Shown here: in pieces, positions 1-9,103 of the stretch | Position numbering within the stretch: position 1 is the first letter of the stretch | Layout: every line of letters begins with the position of its first letter | NCBI RefSeq assembly: GCF_016629525.1 | Contig: NZ_AP024269.1 | Location: 434,001-498,000 of the forward strand | Length of the DNA stretch: 64,000 bases | Origin: Kaistia sp. 32K | GTDB taxonomy: Bacteria > Pseudomonadota > Alphaproteobacteria > Rhizobiales > Kaistiaceae | Direction of reading: 5' to 3' | The notes under the pieces: model-generated | Database searches by the model: none | Told to the model about the DNA's origin: nothing | Seen by the model: the letters and a program-made list of their open reading frames with translations, nothing else | Program-made: the position numbers and the translations under genes

Positions 1-2
1 AG

Positions 3-296
3 CGGCGCGAGCACGGCATGCCGCTGATCGAAGCGGCGATCGAAGGCGCGCGGCTGCGCTTCCGCCCGGTGATGATGACGTCGTTCGCCTTCATCCTCGG
101 GCTGGTGCCGCTCGTCTTCGGCACGGGCGCGGCCATGCTCGCCCGCCGCCACGTCTCGACGCCGGTGTTCGGCGGCATGCTGGCGGCCTCGCTGGTCGGC
201 ATCTTCGCCATCCCCGCGCTCTACGTGATCTTCCAGGGACTGCGGGAGCGCATCAAGGGAACGGGTGTGGCGAAGGCCGGCGGATCCGAGAAATGA
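3..296 (+). CDS. RND multidrug efflux permease, C-terminal end (partial)
   Basis: This is the last 97 codons of an inner-membrane resistance-nodulation-division pump of the AcrB/HAE1 type; the gene begins before the window. The frame is open from base 3 and ends at TGA 294-296. Visible family features are an EAA...GARLRFRPVMMT stretch followed by the last membrane spans (around FAFILGLVPLVFGTG and ASLVGIFAIPALYVIF) and a short charged tail. Such pumps use the proton gradient to export drugs or solvents with a periplasmic adaptor and an outer-membrane factor. The stop overlaps an ATG (ATGA, 293-296) that opens a severed lipoprotein leader, the expected place of the outer-membrane factor gene. 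The substrate cannot be told from this fragment. Confidence 0.9.
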   Translation, partial: RREHGMPLIEAAIEGARLRFRPVMMTSFAFILGLVPLVFGTGAAMLARRHVSTPVFGGMLAASLVGIFAIPALYVIFQGLRERIKGTGVAKAGGSEK

Positions 297-376
297 GGAA
301 GATCGTATTTCTGGGTCTGGCGGCCATGGCGATCATCGCAGCCGGACCTCGACGGGGACCGATCCGTCGGGCCTAG
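293..376 (+). pseudogene. Severed outer-membrane efflux lipoprotein (NodT/OprM type), only the leader left
   Basis: A 27-codon frame starts at an ATG that overlaps the pump stop as ATGA, the usual translational coupling in these operons. It encodes MRKIVFLGLAAMAIIAAG, a good lipoprotein-type signal, but then PRRGPIRRA and TAG where family members have the lipobox Cys followed by a TVGPDY-like motif. The remaining roughly 450 codons are absent, and the next gene, on the other strand, ends exactly here: its stop at 373-375 overlaps this TAG. I read it as an operon whose third gene was lost by deletion or replacement. Alternatively it is only a fortuitous short frame; the ATGA overlap and leader-like composition argue against that. 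Confidence 0.55.
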
Positions 377-1518
377 CGGTCGCGCAGGGCGTGGGTGAGC
401 GCCACCAGTTCATGCTGCTTGTGCGTGTCGGTCTTTGCGAAGGCGGAGCGGAGCTGGGCCCGGATGGTATGGGGGGAGACACCCCAGGCGGCGGCGAGGC
501 TGCCGAGATTTTCGCCCTGGCTGAGGGCGACGACGATGCGGATTTCCGCCGGCGTCAATCTGAAGTGTTTTTCCAGTTTCTCGACGAGGGCGCCGCAGGG
601 CGCCAGGAGCGGCTGTCGGCGCAGCAGGACGAGGAAGTTCCTGTCGGAGGTGAACAGGGAGCCGACGCCCTTTGTGTCGGGCGGCCGTCCGGTGAAGGGA
701 AGAACCGAGATGGTGAGCGGCATCTCCGGGTGATCCAGGTGCAGATCGCCGGCCGATCCCGTCGCGGCTTCGCCGAGGCGTTGCTGGAACTGCGCCTGGA
801 AGCGCGTCGAGGCGAAGCGGAACCGGTCCGCCCCGTCGATGGTGACCGCATTGTGCTGGCCGAGGAGTTCCGTCGCGGCCGTATTCAATGCGAGCACGCG
901 CCCCTCCTGGTCGATGATGAGGGCGGGGAGTGCGAGTGAATGCAGCAAGGATGTGTTCTCGTTGAAGGTGTTGGCGTATTTTGCAAGCGCGCGATTGACG
1001 TTCAGCGTCTGACGCATCCGTCTCGTCAGGCCGTCCAGGATGGGGGCCACCTTGGCATGCATGGCTTCGGCGTCCTGGCTGCTGAAATGGACGGCCAGCG
1101 TGGCCTTCCGGTTGCTTTCGCTGAACAGATGGACGCCGGTAGCGCTGTCCGCCGCGCCTTCCGGGCGAAGCATGTCGTTGTAGAACTCCGTCCGGTGAAG
1201 CTCCGGGAGCGGCAGATGGTGGTCCGTCAAGGCGATCTCACCCAGCCGGATTCGGCCGAGCAGAGGGAGCCAGGGCGAAATCGAGGCGAAATATCCGGCA
1301 TAGTTGCGGAGGCTTTGCTCGCTAAAGCCGGCGCTGTGCATGGGCGTGCACCAGGTGAGATCATCGTCGAAAGCCTGGAAGATGATCTTGCTGTCGCCGG
1401 TGTGGCGGCTGAGGCGATCGATGAACTCGCTCCAGCGGGACGGGTCGAGGGCGGCGGAATCGAGGATCTCGCTCAATTCCGAAACGATCGCTGTCGTCGT
1501 CGCTTTCATTCCGGTCAT
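373..1518 (-). CDS. LuxR-family transcriptional regulator with PAS-like middle domain
   Basis: A 381-residue cytoplasmic regulator. The C-terminal ~65 residues form a LuxR/NarL helix-turn-helix (LTPAEIRIVVALSQGENLGSLAAAWGVSPHTIRAQL...). Residues about 190-240 (ALPALIIDQEGRVLALNTAATELL) look like a PAS sensor fold. The N-terminal ~180 residues are a family-typical region of unknown ligand. There is no receiver domain, so it is probably a ligand-responsive regulator and not a two-component output. The start at 1518 is preceded by GGAGA at good spacing; ATG 1509 is a possible second start. It is transcribed toward the broken efflux operon, and its target is unknown. Confidence 0.85.
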   Translation of the reverse strand: MTGMKATTTAIVSELSEILDSAALDPSRWSEFIDRLSRHTGDSKIIFQAFDDDLTWCTPMHSAGFSEQSLRNYAGYFASISPWLPLLGRIRLGEIALTDHHLPLPELHRTEFYNDMLRPEGAADSATGVHLFSESNRKATLAVHFSSQDAEAMHAKVAPILDGLTRRMRQTLNVNRALAKYANTFNENTSLLHSLALPALIIDQEGRVLALNTAATELLGQHNAVTIDGADRFRFASTRFQAQFQQRLGEAATGSAGDLHLDHPEMPLTISVLPFTGRPPDTKGVGSLFTSDRNFLVLLRRQPLLAPCGALVEKLEKHFRLTPAEIRIVVALSQGENLGSLAAAWGVSPHTIRAQLRSAFAKTDTHKQHELVALTHALRDR

Positions 1519-1676
1519 ATCCGTCTCTCCGGTAGAGAGAATAGCCGATCCATGGTTGTGGATGAAGCGTTCGTTTCCGGAGGTTGTTCGGATCCGAAGA
1601 AGGCCGGCGGCGGGGTCGGCGTTTGGCGGGCGCGCGCAACCTGCAGGATCCCGGCGACCCGCGAGGCCCCGATTTC

Positions 1677-1982
1677 ATGGTGATGTCCATCGACCCCAGG
1701 CTGCTCGCCGTCGCGCTCTATTGGGTCGCCGTCAATCTCGCCTGCTTCGTCGCCTTCGCATGGGACAAGCGATGCGCCCGGCGGGGGCTCCGGCGCATCC
1801 CGGAGCGAACGCTTCTGATACTTGCCGGCATCGGCGGTTCGATCGGCGCCCTGGCAGGCCAGCGCCTGCTTCGCCACAAGACGCGCAAGCAGCCATTTCG
1901 CGCGCGGCTGATGGCCATCGTCGTCCTGCAGGTCACGGCTCTTGCGGCGCTCGGAGCGGTGTCCGCCTGGGCCGGGGCGTGA
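1677..1982 (+). CDS. DUF1294 family membrane protein
   Basis: A protein of about 101 residues matching the DUF1294 pattern: an N-terminal membrane span ([21 protein letters not shown]), the D-K pair in WDKRCARRG, then [20 protein letters not shown] and the signature [10 protein letters not shown] before a last hydrophobic span. Members are small inner-membrane proteins of unknown function. The frame is open further upstream, but conservation begins around MSIDPR, so ATG 1677 or ATG 1683 is the likely start; neither has a clear ribosome binding site. It stands alone, divergent from the LuxR gene. Confidence 0.8.
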   Translation: MVMSIDPRLLAVALYWVAVNLACFVAFAWDKRCARRGLRRIPERTLLILAGIGGSIGALAGQRLLRHKTRKQPFRARLMAIVVLQVTALAALGAVSAWAGA

Positions 1983-2110
1983 CCAACGGCACAGCAATTC
2001 GGCAGAATCAAATCAAATCATTGCGTTCGGTTGATCTGTATTCCGTTAGGGAAACCTTCGCGGGAATTTGCTAGCTGTGAGCGGAACACTTCGCAAAACG
2101 GGAGGCAATG

Positions 2111-2449
2111 ATGCGAATAGAGATATTGGCGCTGGCCGGACTGCTTGCGGCTTGCACGACCACCCAGCCCGCACGGGTCGCCACCAGCGGCCTGGATCAG
2201 GCGCGCCAGGCCTGTCAGACCGCCTATGATTCGGGCCGGATCACGACGCGCGAGGCGCGCGCGAAGTGTCTCAACAATGCGGAAAACCAGTTCCCGGCCG
2301 ACTTCCCCGACAAGAAATTGCTCCAGCAGCAGCAGTCGCTTCGCCTGAGTCTCGCGAAGCAGGTCGACAGCGGTCGGCTGACGCAGGCCCAGGCCGAGGC
2401 GCAGTATGTCAGCTCCCTGAAGCGGATTTCCGCGAAGGCGGGCACCTGA
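2111..2449 (+). CDS. Small lipoprotein, unknown function
   Basis: A predicted lipoprotein of 112 residues. The signal MRIEILALAGLLAAC ends in a lipobox (LLAAC), so the mature protein would be lipid-anchored. The mature part is polar and helical, with two Cys (RQACQTAY and AKCLNNAE) that could form a disulfide and a repeated QAxxEA-like C-terminal helix. GGAGG lies at 2101-2105; the doublet ATGATG gives starts at 2108 (spacing 2) or 2111 (spacing 5), so 2111 is preferred. I do not recognise the family. AT-rich DNA just upstream (around 2005-2060) may hold its promoter. Confidence 0.75.
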   Translation: MRIEILALAGLLAACTTTQPARVATSGLDQARQACQTAYDSGRITTREARAKCLNNAENQFPADFPDKKLLQQQQSLRLSLAKQVDSGRLTQAQAEAQYVSSLKRISAKAGT

Positions 2450-2793
2450 CGGCCCCGAACCGCTCCCCTTCGTGACGACGGAAGATCGCGAAGGGGATCG
2501 CGGGCGCTGGCAATACGGGCGTGACGGCTTCGTCGCCGTCCGGCGCTTTCGGCCGTCCGGGCGTCGGCGACAGACCTGTCGAAGATTTTGTGCGGGGCGC
2601 GTCGTCATCGTTCCCAGCCTGCTGACGCAGGGGTGGGCTGGCGATTTGCCGTTCTCGCGATGCGGCTGTGCCGACGCGGCGCCGCAATCACGACGATTGC
2701 CGCTTTTTCGTCTCGCCCGCGCCTTAACCTCTTCAACTACCGTGCTTATCTTGCCTGACGTGTTGGTTCGGTGGATGCATGGAAGGGTTGATC
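2450..2793 (+). other. Intergenic region without a supportable gene
   Basis: About 340 bases between the lipoprotein and the oxidase. The only structure I see is a weak inverted repeat CCCCTTCG...CGAAGGGG (2465-2472 with 2489-2496, 16-nt loop), which could end lipoprotein transcription. Open frames here on both strands lack family features and ribosome binding sites. Confidence 0.5.
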
Positions 2794-3987
2794 ATGGGGT
2801 TTGGATTCTCGCGGCGTGATTTCGTCAAGGTTGGAGCTGTCGCCGGCGCGGGAATGATCGTGACCCAGAAATCGGCGGAGGCCGGACCCGCCAAGGCCGC
2901 CAAAGCCGCCACGACCGCCAAGGCGGAGGCGCCGGCATCGGTCGCCGGCTACCGGCAGCCGACCGGCGAAGAGACGCTGTCGATCGTCAATCTGAACGAT
3001 CTCGAGGCGGAGGCGGCGAAGGTCCTTCCCAAGGGCGGCTTCGCCTTTATCTCTTCCGGTGCCGACAATCAGGTGACGCTGCGCGACAACCTCGCCGCCT
3101 TCGAGCGCATCCAGCTCCGGCCGCATTACCTGGTCGGCAAGCCGGCGCCGGAGACCAAGGTCACGCTCTTCGGCCAGGAACTCACCCTGCCGGTGATCAC
3201 CGCGCCGATGGGCGCGCACGGTCTGGCGCATGCCTCGGCCGAGCTCGGCACGGCGCGCGGAACCGCCGTCGCGGGCACGCTGATGACGGTGAGCACCGCC
3301 GCCAACAAGACGCTCGAGGATGTCGCTAGCGCCTCGACCGGGCCGAAATGGTTTCAGCTCTATCTGCAGGAAGACCAGGGCAAATCGCGCGAGTTGATCC
3401 AGCGGGCCGAGAAGGCCGGCTATTCGGCGATCGTCTTCACCATCGACGCCTTCGCGCCCGGCTCGTCGGACGAGGCGAACCGCCTCGGCTTCTCGTTTCC
3501 CCCGAGCCTGCCCTTCGCCAATACCGGCACGGCGACGTTCAAGCCGAGCCTGACGTGGGAAGACGTCGACTTCATCAAGGAGACGACCGACCTGCCGTTG
3601 ATCCTGAAAGGCGTGCTGTCGCCCGACGTCGCCGAGAAGGCGATCAAGCGCGGTGTCAACGGCATCCAGGTTTCCAACCATGGCGGCCGCCAGCTCGACG
3701 GCGTGCAGGCGGCGATCGATGCGCTGCCGGCGGTGGCGGGCGCGGTCAAGGGTCGGGTGCCGGTCATCATGGATGGCGGCGTGCGGCGCGGCACCGACGT
3801 CTTCAAGGCGATCGCGCTCGGCGCCAATGCCGTCGCGCTCGGCCGGCCGGTGCTCTACGGGCTGGCGCTGGGCGGCGCCAAAGGCGTCGAGAGCGTGTAC
3901 GGACAGCTCCAGGCCGAGCTCGTCCGCACGATGACGATCGCCGGCACCGCCAATATCGCCGAGATCAGCCGGAAATACGTGCTCTAG
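2794..3987 (+). CDS. FMN-dependent alpha-hydroxy-acid oxidase (lactate/glycolate oxidase family), Tat-exported
   Basis: A protein of about 397 residues in the FMN-dependent hydroxy-acid dehydrogenase family, which oxidises alpha-hydroxy acids such as L-lactate or glycolate to 2-oxo acids. The N-terminus has a twin-arginine signal (SRRDFVKVGAVAGAGMI), so the folded flavoprotein should be exported to the periplasm. Barrel motifs are in order: FISSGADNQVTLRDN, MTVSTAANKTLEDV, WFQLYLQEDQ, the catalytic segment SNHGGRQLDG with the active-site His, and the flavin-phosphate segment MDGGVRRGTDVFKA...LGRP. ATG 2794 is chosen because it places RR close to the N-terminus and is preceded by GAAGGG; ATG 2779 is also in frame. 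The substrate cannot be set from sequence alone. Confidence 0.9.
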   Translation: MGFGFSRRDFVKVGAVAGAGMIVTQKSAEAGPAKAAKAATTAKAEAPASVAGYRQPTGEETLSIVNLNDLEAEAAKVLPKGGFAFISSGADNQVTLRDNLAAFERIQLRPHYLVGKPAPETKVTLFGQELTLPVITAPMGAHGLAHASAELGTARGTAVAGTLMTVSTAANKTLEDVASASTGPKWFQLYLQEDQGKSRELIQRAEKAGYSAIVFTIDAFAPGSSDEANRLGFSFPPSLPFANTGTATFKPSLTWEDVDFIKETTDLPLILKGVLSPDVAEKAIKRGVNGIQVSNHGGRQLDGVQAAIDALPAVAGAVKGRVPVIMDGGVRRGTDVFKAIALGANAVALGRPVLYGLALGGAKGVESVYGQLQAELVRTMTIAGTANIAEISRKYVL

Positions 3988-4147
3988 CGGCGGGTCGGCG
4001 ACGCCTCGCCGGCGGTTGCGCCGGTCTCGTAGGACAATCGGACGCAAGCGCAATTCACCGGCGGCGGTGGCGGCGAGGCTTTCCCAAATCGCTTCGGTGC
4101 CCGATACTGCCGGTTGAGTCTGCGTCCGACATGCGAGGTATCGAGCG

Positions 4148-5197
4148 ATGCGTCACCCTTGGCCAAGAGCGGCGCTGGTCGCGTTTCTGGCGGTCTTCGC
4201 CACCGATGCGGTGACGACGCAGCTGGGAGCCGGTTCCTGGCTCGTTTCGGAAGCGGCGGCGCAGAACAAGCTGAAGAGCCTGATCGACCGGCTGCGCGGC
4301 AATCCGCTGCCGGCCGGCATCGCCCAGTCGAATGGCCGCATCGAGGGCCAGGAGATCGACATCTCCAGCAAATATCCGGGCCGTCTCGCCTCGGTCGACG
4401 TGCATGAGGGCGACACGGTCGAGGCCGGCCAGGTGGTCGCCCGCATCGACGACCGCGAATATCGCGCGCAGCTCCTTGGCGCCCAGGCGCAGGTTCTGCG
4501 CGCCGAGAGCGCGCTGAGCGAGGTCGACGCGCAGATCACCCAGCGCGACAGCGACCGGGCGCTCGCCCAGGCGAGCTTCGACCGCATCAACGCGCTGTTC
4601 CAGAAGGGGCACGCGACGGCGCAGCTGCGCGACGAGGCGCAGAACAAGCTGAACGTCGCCAACGCTGCCTACCAGGCGATGGTCGCGGCGCGGGCGCAGG
4701 CGGAATCGACGATCAAGGCGGCGGAAGCCGACGTGTCGCGGCTCAACGCCATCCTCGAAGACATGGTGCTGGTGGCGCCGCGGCGCGGCCGCGTGCAGTA
4801 CGAGCTCGCCCGCGCCGGCGAGGTGGTCGGCGCCGGCACGCGCGTGCTGACGCTGCTCGATCTCTCCGACATCTCGATGTCGATTTACCTGCCGGCCAAG
4901 GACGTCGCCGGCATCGGCATCGGCGACGAGGCGCGCATCATCCTCGATCCGATTCCCGACTACGTCATTCCCGCCACCGTCACCTTCGTCTCCGGCGAGG
5001 CGCAGTTCACGCCGAAGACCGTCGAGACCAAGGACGAGCGCGAGAAGCTGATGTTCCGCGTCAAGCTCCAGATCCCGCGCGCGCTGGTCCAGCGCTTCGA
5101 GAAGCAGGTCAAGGTCGGCGTGCGCGGCACCGGCTTCGTGCGCACCTCGCTCGACGCCGAATGGCCGGAGAGCCTCAAGGTCAACGTTCCGCAATGA
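4148..5197 (+). CDS. yhiI: HlyD-type periplasmic adaptor of an ABC-2 exporter (YhiI-like)
   Basis: A 349-residue membrane fusion protein. An N-terminal signal/anchor (residues ~8-25) is followed by the lipoyl-like half motif GRLASVDVHEGDTVEAGQVVARID, a long alpha-hairpin with regular heptads (about 115-215), the second lipoyl half (VLVAPRRGRVQYELARAGEVVGAG) and a beta-barrel domain. It would link the inner-membrane exporter encoded downstream to an outer-membrane channel. The stop overlaps the next start (ATGA, 5194-5197), so the genes are translationally coupled. The order adaptor, double ATPase-permease, permease is that of E. coli yhiI-rbbA-yhhJ. Confidence 0.88.
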   Translation: MRHPWPRAALVAFLAVFATDAVTTQLGAGSWLVSEAAAQNKLKSLIDRLRGNPLPAGIAQSNGRIEGQEIDISSKYPGRLASVDVHEGDTVEAGQVVARIDDREYRAQLLGAQAQVLRAESALSEVDAQITQRDSDRALAQASFDRINALFQKGHATAQLRDEAQNKLNVANAAYQAMVAARAQAESTIKAAEADVSRLNAILEDMVLVAPRRGRVQYELARAGEVVGAGTRVLTLLDLSDISMSIYLPAKDVAGIGIGDEARIILDPIPDYVIPATVTFVSGEAQFTPKTVETKDEREKLMFRVKLQIPRALVQRFEKQVKVGVRGTGFVRTSLDAEWPESLKVNVPQ

Positions 5198-7935
5198 GCG
5201 AGCCCGTCGCGCGGCTCGAAGGCGTCACCCATCGCTACGGCAAGCGGCTCGCCGTCGATGCGCTGAACCTCGCCATTCCGGCCGGCTGCATGGCCGGGCT
5301 GATCGGTCCGGACGGCGTCGGCAAGTCGACCGTGCTGGCGCTGCTCGCCGGCGTGCGCAAGCTGCAGACAGGCTCCGTGCAGGTTCTCGGCGGCAACATG
5401 GCCGAGAAGCGTTTTCGCGACGAGGCCTCGCCGCGCATCGCCTACATGCCGCAGGGACTGGGCCGCAATCTCTATCCGACGCTGACCGTCTTCGAGAACC
5501 TCGACTTCTTCGCCCGCCTGTTCGGCCAGGGCGCTGCCGAGCGGCAGGCGCGCATCCACGATCTCCTGACCGCGACCGGGCTCGACCCGTTCCCGGACCG
5601 TCCGGCCGGAAAACTCTCCGGCGGCATGAAGCAGAAGCTCAGCCTCTGCTGCGCGCTGATCCACGATCCCGATTTCCTGATCCTCGACGAGCCGACGACG
5701 GGCGTCGATCCGCTGTCGCGGCAGCAGTTCTGGGATCTGATCGACACCATCCGCGCCCGCCGGCCGCAGATGAGCGTCATCGTCGCCACCGCCTATATGG
5801 ACGAGGCCGAGCGCTTCGACTGGCTGGCGGCGATGGACGACGGCAAGGTCATCGCCGAGGGCTCGCCGGCGGAAGTCCGCGGCCGCGCCGGCAAGGAGAC
5901 GCTGGAAGAAGCGTTCATCGCGCTGCTGCCGGAGGAGAAGCGCCGGGGCTATCAGAGCGTCGTCGTGCCGCCGCGCGTCGTCGCGCCCGACGAGGTGCCG
6001 GCGATCGAGGCGGAGGGACTGACCTGCCGCTTCGGCAACTTCACCGCCGTCGACAACGTCTCCTTCCGCATCTCCAAGGGCGAGATCTTCGGCTTCCTCG
6101 GCTCGAATGGCTGCGGCAAGTCGACGACGATGAAGATGCTGACCGGCCTGATCACGCCGACCGAGGGCTGGACCAAGCTGTTCGGCCAGTCGCTTACCGG
6201 CAACGAGATGGAGATCCGCCAGCACGTCGGCTACATGTCGCAGGCGTTCTCGCTCTATACCGAGCTGACGGTCCGCCAGAACCTCGACCTGCATGCGCAT
6301 CTCTTCCACATTCCGGCGAACGAGATCGACGCGCGCATCGAGGAGATGCTGACGCGCTACGATCTCTCCGAGGTGGCCGACGCACTGCCCGACAGCCTGC
6401 CGCTCGGCATGCGTCAGCGCCTGCAGCTCGCTGTCGCCGTCATCCACCGGCCGTCCATCCTGATCCTCGACGAGCCGACCTCGGGCGTCGACCCGGTGGC
6501 GCGCGATTCGTTCTGGCGCACGCTGATCTCGCTCGCCCGCGACCACGGCGTGACGATCTTCATCTCCACCCATTTCATGAACGAGGCGGCCCGCTGCGAC
6601 CGCATCTCGCTGATGCATGCCGGCAAGGTATTCGCCGTCGGCGCGCCGCAGGAACTGGCCGAGCAGCGCGGCAAGGCGACGCTCGAGGAGGCCTTCGTCT
6701 CCTATCTGAAGGAGGCTTCCGGCATTCCGGAGGAAGCGCCGGCCTCGACCGAGGCGGAGACGGTGGCGGTCGCGACCGCGATCCCAACGACCTCGCATGC
6801 CGCAGCCCGGCCGCGCCGCTTCGATCCCGGCCGCCTCTGGGCCTATGCGCGGCGCGAGACGATGGAGCTTCTGCGCGACCGCATCCGGCTCTGGTTCGCG
6901 CTGTTCGGCCCCGTCATCCTGATGATCACCTTCGGCTATGGCATCTCGTTCGACGTCGAGAACCTGACCTTCGCCGCCTATGACCAGGACAAGACGCAGG
7001 AAAGCCGCCAGCTGCTGGAGAACTTCTCCGCCTCGCGCTACTTCAGCGAACGTCCCGACATCGCGTCGAGCGCCGAGCTGCAGAGCCGGCTGAAGAGCGG
7101 CGAGGTCAACATCGCCATCGAGATCCCCTCCGGCTATGGCCGCGATCTGAAGGCGAACCGCCAGCCCGAGGTGTCGGTGACGGTCGACGGCAGCATGCCG
7201 TTCCGGGCCGAGACCGCGAAGGGCTATGTCACGGGCCTCGCGACCGGCTATGCGAGCGAACTGATGCGGCAGAGCGGGGCGGCGGTGCCGGCGATCTCGA
7301 TGGAGACGCGCTTCCGCTACAATCAGGCCTTCAAGAGCGTCAACGCCATGGTGCCGAGCGTCATCATGCTGATGCTGGTGCTGATCCCGGCGATCATGTC
7401 GGCGATCGGCATCGTGCGCGAAAAGGAAACCGGCTCGATCGCCAATTTCTACTCGACGCCGATCAGCAAGCCGGAATTCCTGCTCGGCAAGCAATTGCCC
7501 TATATCGGCGTCTCGCTGGTGAGCGCGGCGGTACTGTTCCTGCTGGCGCTGTTCCTGTTCCGATTGCCACTCAAGGGATCCTTCTCCCTCTTCGCCATCG
7601 CGACGCTCGTCTATCTCGTCGCGACGACGGGCTTCGGGCAGCTGGTCTCGACCTTCACCAAGTCGCAGGTGGCGGCTGTTGTCGCCACGGCGATCATCGC
7701 GATCGTGCCGGCGGTCAATTTCTCCGGCCTGATCATCCCCGTCTCGTCGCTGACCGGCAGCGGCCGCGCGCTCGGCCTGGCCTTCCCGCCGGCCTGGTAT
7801 CAGCCGATCAGCGTCGGCGCCTTCACCAAGGGGCTCGGCTGGCTCGACCTCTGGCCCAATCTGCTGGCGCTGGTGGGCTTCTGCCTGCTGTTCTTCGCGC
7901 TGTCGCTCGTCCTCCTGCGCAAACAGGACACCTGA
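5194..7935 (+). CDS. rbbA: RbbA-type ABC transporter: two ATPase domains fused to an ABC-2 permease
   Basis: A 913-residue fusion, close to the 911 residues of E. coli RbbA. The first ATPase has GPDGVGKST, signature LSGGMKQKL and FLILDEPTTGVDP. The second has GSNGCGKST, a degenerate signature PLGMRQRL and ILILDEPTSGVDP. An acidic linker leads to an ABC-2 permease (about 540-913) with one N-terminal span, a large periplasmic loop and five or so C-terminal spans. RbbA in E. coli was described as a ribosome-associated ATPase, while the architecture is that of an exporter. The start at 5194 is set by the ATGA overlap and alignment of the first ATPase; the frame extends upstream to 5161 without family similarity. 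Confidence 0.9.
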   Translation: MSEPVARLEGVTHRYGKRLAVDALNLAIPAGCMAGLIGPDGVGKSTVLALLAGVRKLQTGSVQVLGGNMAEKRFRDEASPRIAYMPQGLGRNLYPTLTVFENLDFFARLFGQGAAERQARIHDLLTATGLDPFPDRPAGKLSGGMKQKLSLCCALIHDPDFLILDEPTTGVDPLSRQQFWDLIDTIRARRPQMSVIVATAYMDEAERFDWLAAMDDGKVIAEGSPAEVRGRAGKETLEEAFIALLPEEKRRGYQSVVVPPRVVAPDEVPAIEAEGLTCRFGNFTAVDNVSFRISKGEIFGFLGSNGCGKSTTMKMLTGLITPTEGWTKLFGQSLTGNEMEIRQHVGYMSQAFSLYTELTVRQNLDLHAHLFHIPANEIDARIEEMLTRYDLSEVADALPDSLPLGMRQRLQLAVAVIHRPSILILDEPTSGVDPVARDSFWRTLISLARDHGVTIFISTHFMNEAARCDRISLMHAGKVFAVGAPQELAEQRGKATLEEAFVSYLKEASGIPEEAPASTEAETVAVATAIPTTSHAAARPRRFDPGRLWAYARRETMELLRDRIRLWFALFGPVILMITFGYGISFDVENLTFAAYDQDKTQESRQLLENFSASRYFSERPDIASSAELQSRLKSGEVNIAIEIPSGYGRDLKANRQPEVSVTVDGSMPFRAETAKGYVTGLATGYASELMRQSGAAVPAISMETRFRYNQAFKSVNAMVPSVIMLMLVLIPAIMSAIGIVREKETGSIANFYSTPISKPEFLLGKQLPYIGVSLVSAAVLFLLALFLFRLPLKGSFSLFAIATLVYLVATTGFGQLVSTFTKSQVAAVVATAIIAIVPAVNFSGLIIPVSSLTGSGRALGLAFPPAWYQPISVGAFTKGLGWLDLWPNLLALVGFCLLFFALSLVLLRKQDT

Positions 7936-7937
7936 CG

Positions 7938-9071
7938 ATGAACGCGCTCCGCTGGCTCTCCAACCTCTACTACCTGTTCATCAAGGAACTGCGCAGCATC
8001 AAGGCCGATCCGATCATGCTGGTGCTGGTCGTCTACGCCTTCACGCTGGCGATCTATACCGTCTCGACCGGCGCCTCGACCGAGCTGAAGAACCTCGCCG
8101 TCGCGGTCGTCGACGAGGACGATTCGCAATTGTCGCGGAAGATCATCAGCGCGCTGCAGCCGCCGATCTTCCAGGAGGCGGTGAAGATCTCGGCGCGCGA
8201 GGCCGACGCGGCGCTGAACGAGGGACGGTTCGTCTTCATCCTCGACATCCCGCCCGATTTCGAGCGCGACGTCCTCGCCGACAGGCCGGCCGAATTGCAG
8301 GTCGAGATTGACGCGACGGCCATCGTCTTCGCCGGCAACGGCTCGGTCGCGCTCCAGAACGTCATCGCCAACGAGATCTCGGAATTCCGCTATGGCGGCG
8401 GCGTCACGGCCGCGGCGCCGGTGCGGCTGGTGATGCGCAGCGCCTTCAATCCGAACCTGAACTCGGTCTGGTTCGGCTCGCTGATGCAGGTGATGAACAA
8501 CATCACCATGCTGACGCTCATCCTCTCCGGCGCGGCGCTGATCCGCGAGCGCGAGCGCGGCACCGTCGAGCATCTCCTGGTCATGCCGGTCGTCGCCAGC
8601 CAGATCGTACTCGCCAAGGTGCTGGCCAACGGGCTGGTCATCGTCGCAGCGGCGATCCTCTCGCTGATATTCGTCGTGCACCTCCTGCTCAGCGTGCCGA
8701 TCCAGGGCTCGGTGCTCTTGTTCCTGCTCGGCACGACGATCTACACGCTGTCGATCGCCTCGATGGGCATCCTGCTTGCCACCTTCTCGACCTCGATGGC
8801 GCAGTTCGGCCTTTTGGCCATCCCGGTGCTCATCATCCTGAACCTGCTCTCGGGCGGCATGACGCCGATGGAGAGCATGCCAGTCTGGCTGCGCTATGCC
8901 ATGCAGACGCTGACGACGACACCGCATTTCGTGTCGTTCACTCAGGCCGTGCTCTTCCGCGGCGGCGGCTTCTCGCTCGTCTGGCAGTATCTGCTGATCT
9001 TCGTCGTCTTCGGCGCCGTCTATTTCGCGCTGTCGCTGATGCGCTTCCGCAGCGCCGTGCTGAAGGGGTAG
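7938..9071 (+). CDS. yhhJ: ABC-2 permease (YhhJ-like)
   Basis: A 377-residue inner-membrane permease of the ABC-2 type, starting 2 bases after the rbbA stop. It has an N-terminal span (residues ~25-42), a periplasmic domain, and then five or six spans, with the family motif GAALIRERERGTVEHLLVMPV before them. It is probably the partner half of the permease domain fused to RbbA, so the working exporter would be RbbA plus this protein with the YhiI-like adaptor. The substrate is unknown; ABC-2 exporters move drugs, lipids or polysaccharides. Confidence 0.88.
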   Translation: MNALRWLSNLYYLFIKELRSIKADPIMLVLVVYAFTLAIYTVSTGASTELKNLAVAVVDEDDSQLSRKIISALQPPIFQEAVKISAREADAALNEGRFVFILDIPPDFERDVLADRPAELQVEIDATAIVFAGNGSVALQNVIANEISEFRYGGGVTAAAPVRLVMRSAFNPNLNSVWFGSLMQVMNNITMLTLILSGAALIRERERGTVEHLLVMPVVASQIVLAKVLANGLVIVAAAILSLIFVVHLLLSVPIQGSVLLFLLGTTIYTLSIASMGILLATFSTSMAQFGLLAIPVLIILNLLSGGMTPMESMPVWLRYAMQTLTTTPHFVSFTQAVLFRGGGFSLVWQYLLIFVVFGAVYFALSLMRFRSAVLKG

Positions 9072-9103
9072 CAGGGTCTAAGGGCCGGCGCCCTTCTGCG
9101 CCC

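Noticed and set aside
2409..2819. Overlapping small frames on both strands in the lipoprotein-oxidase gap
   Set aside because: No ribosome binding sites, no signal or domain, and atypical composition.
4960..7494. Open frame of 844 codons on the minus strand, opposite rbbA
   Set aside because: Same cause: a GC-rich antisense shadow with His/Arg/Asp-rich composition and no recognisable domain.
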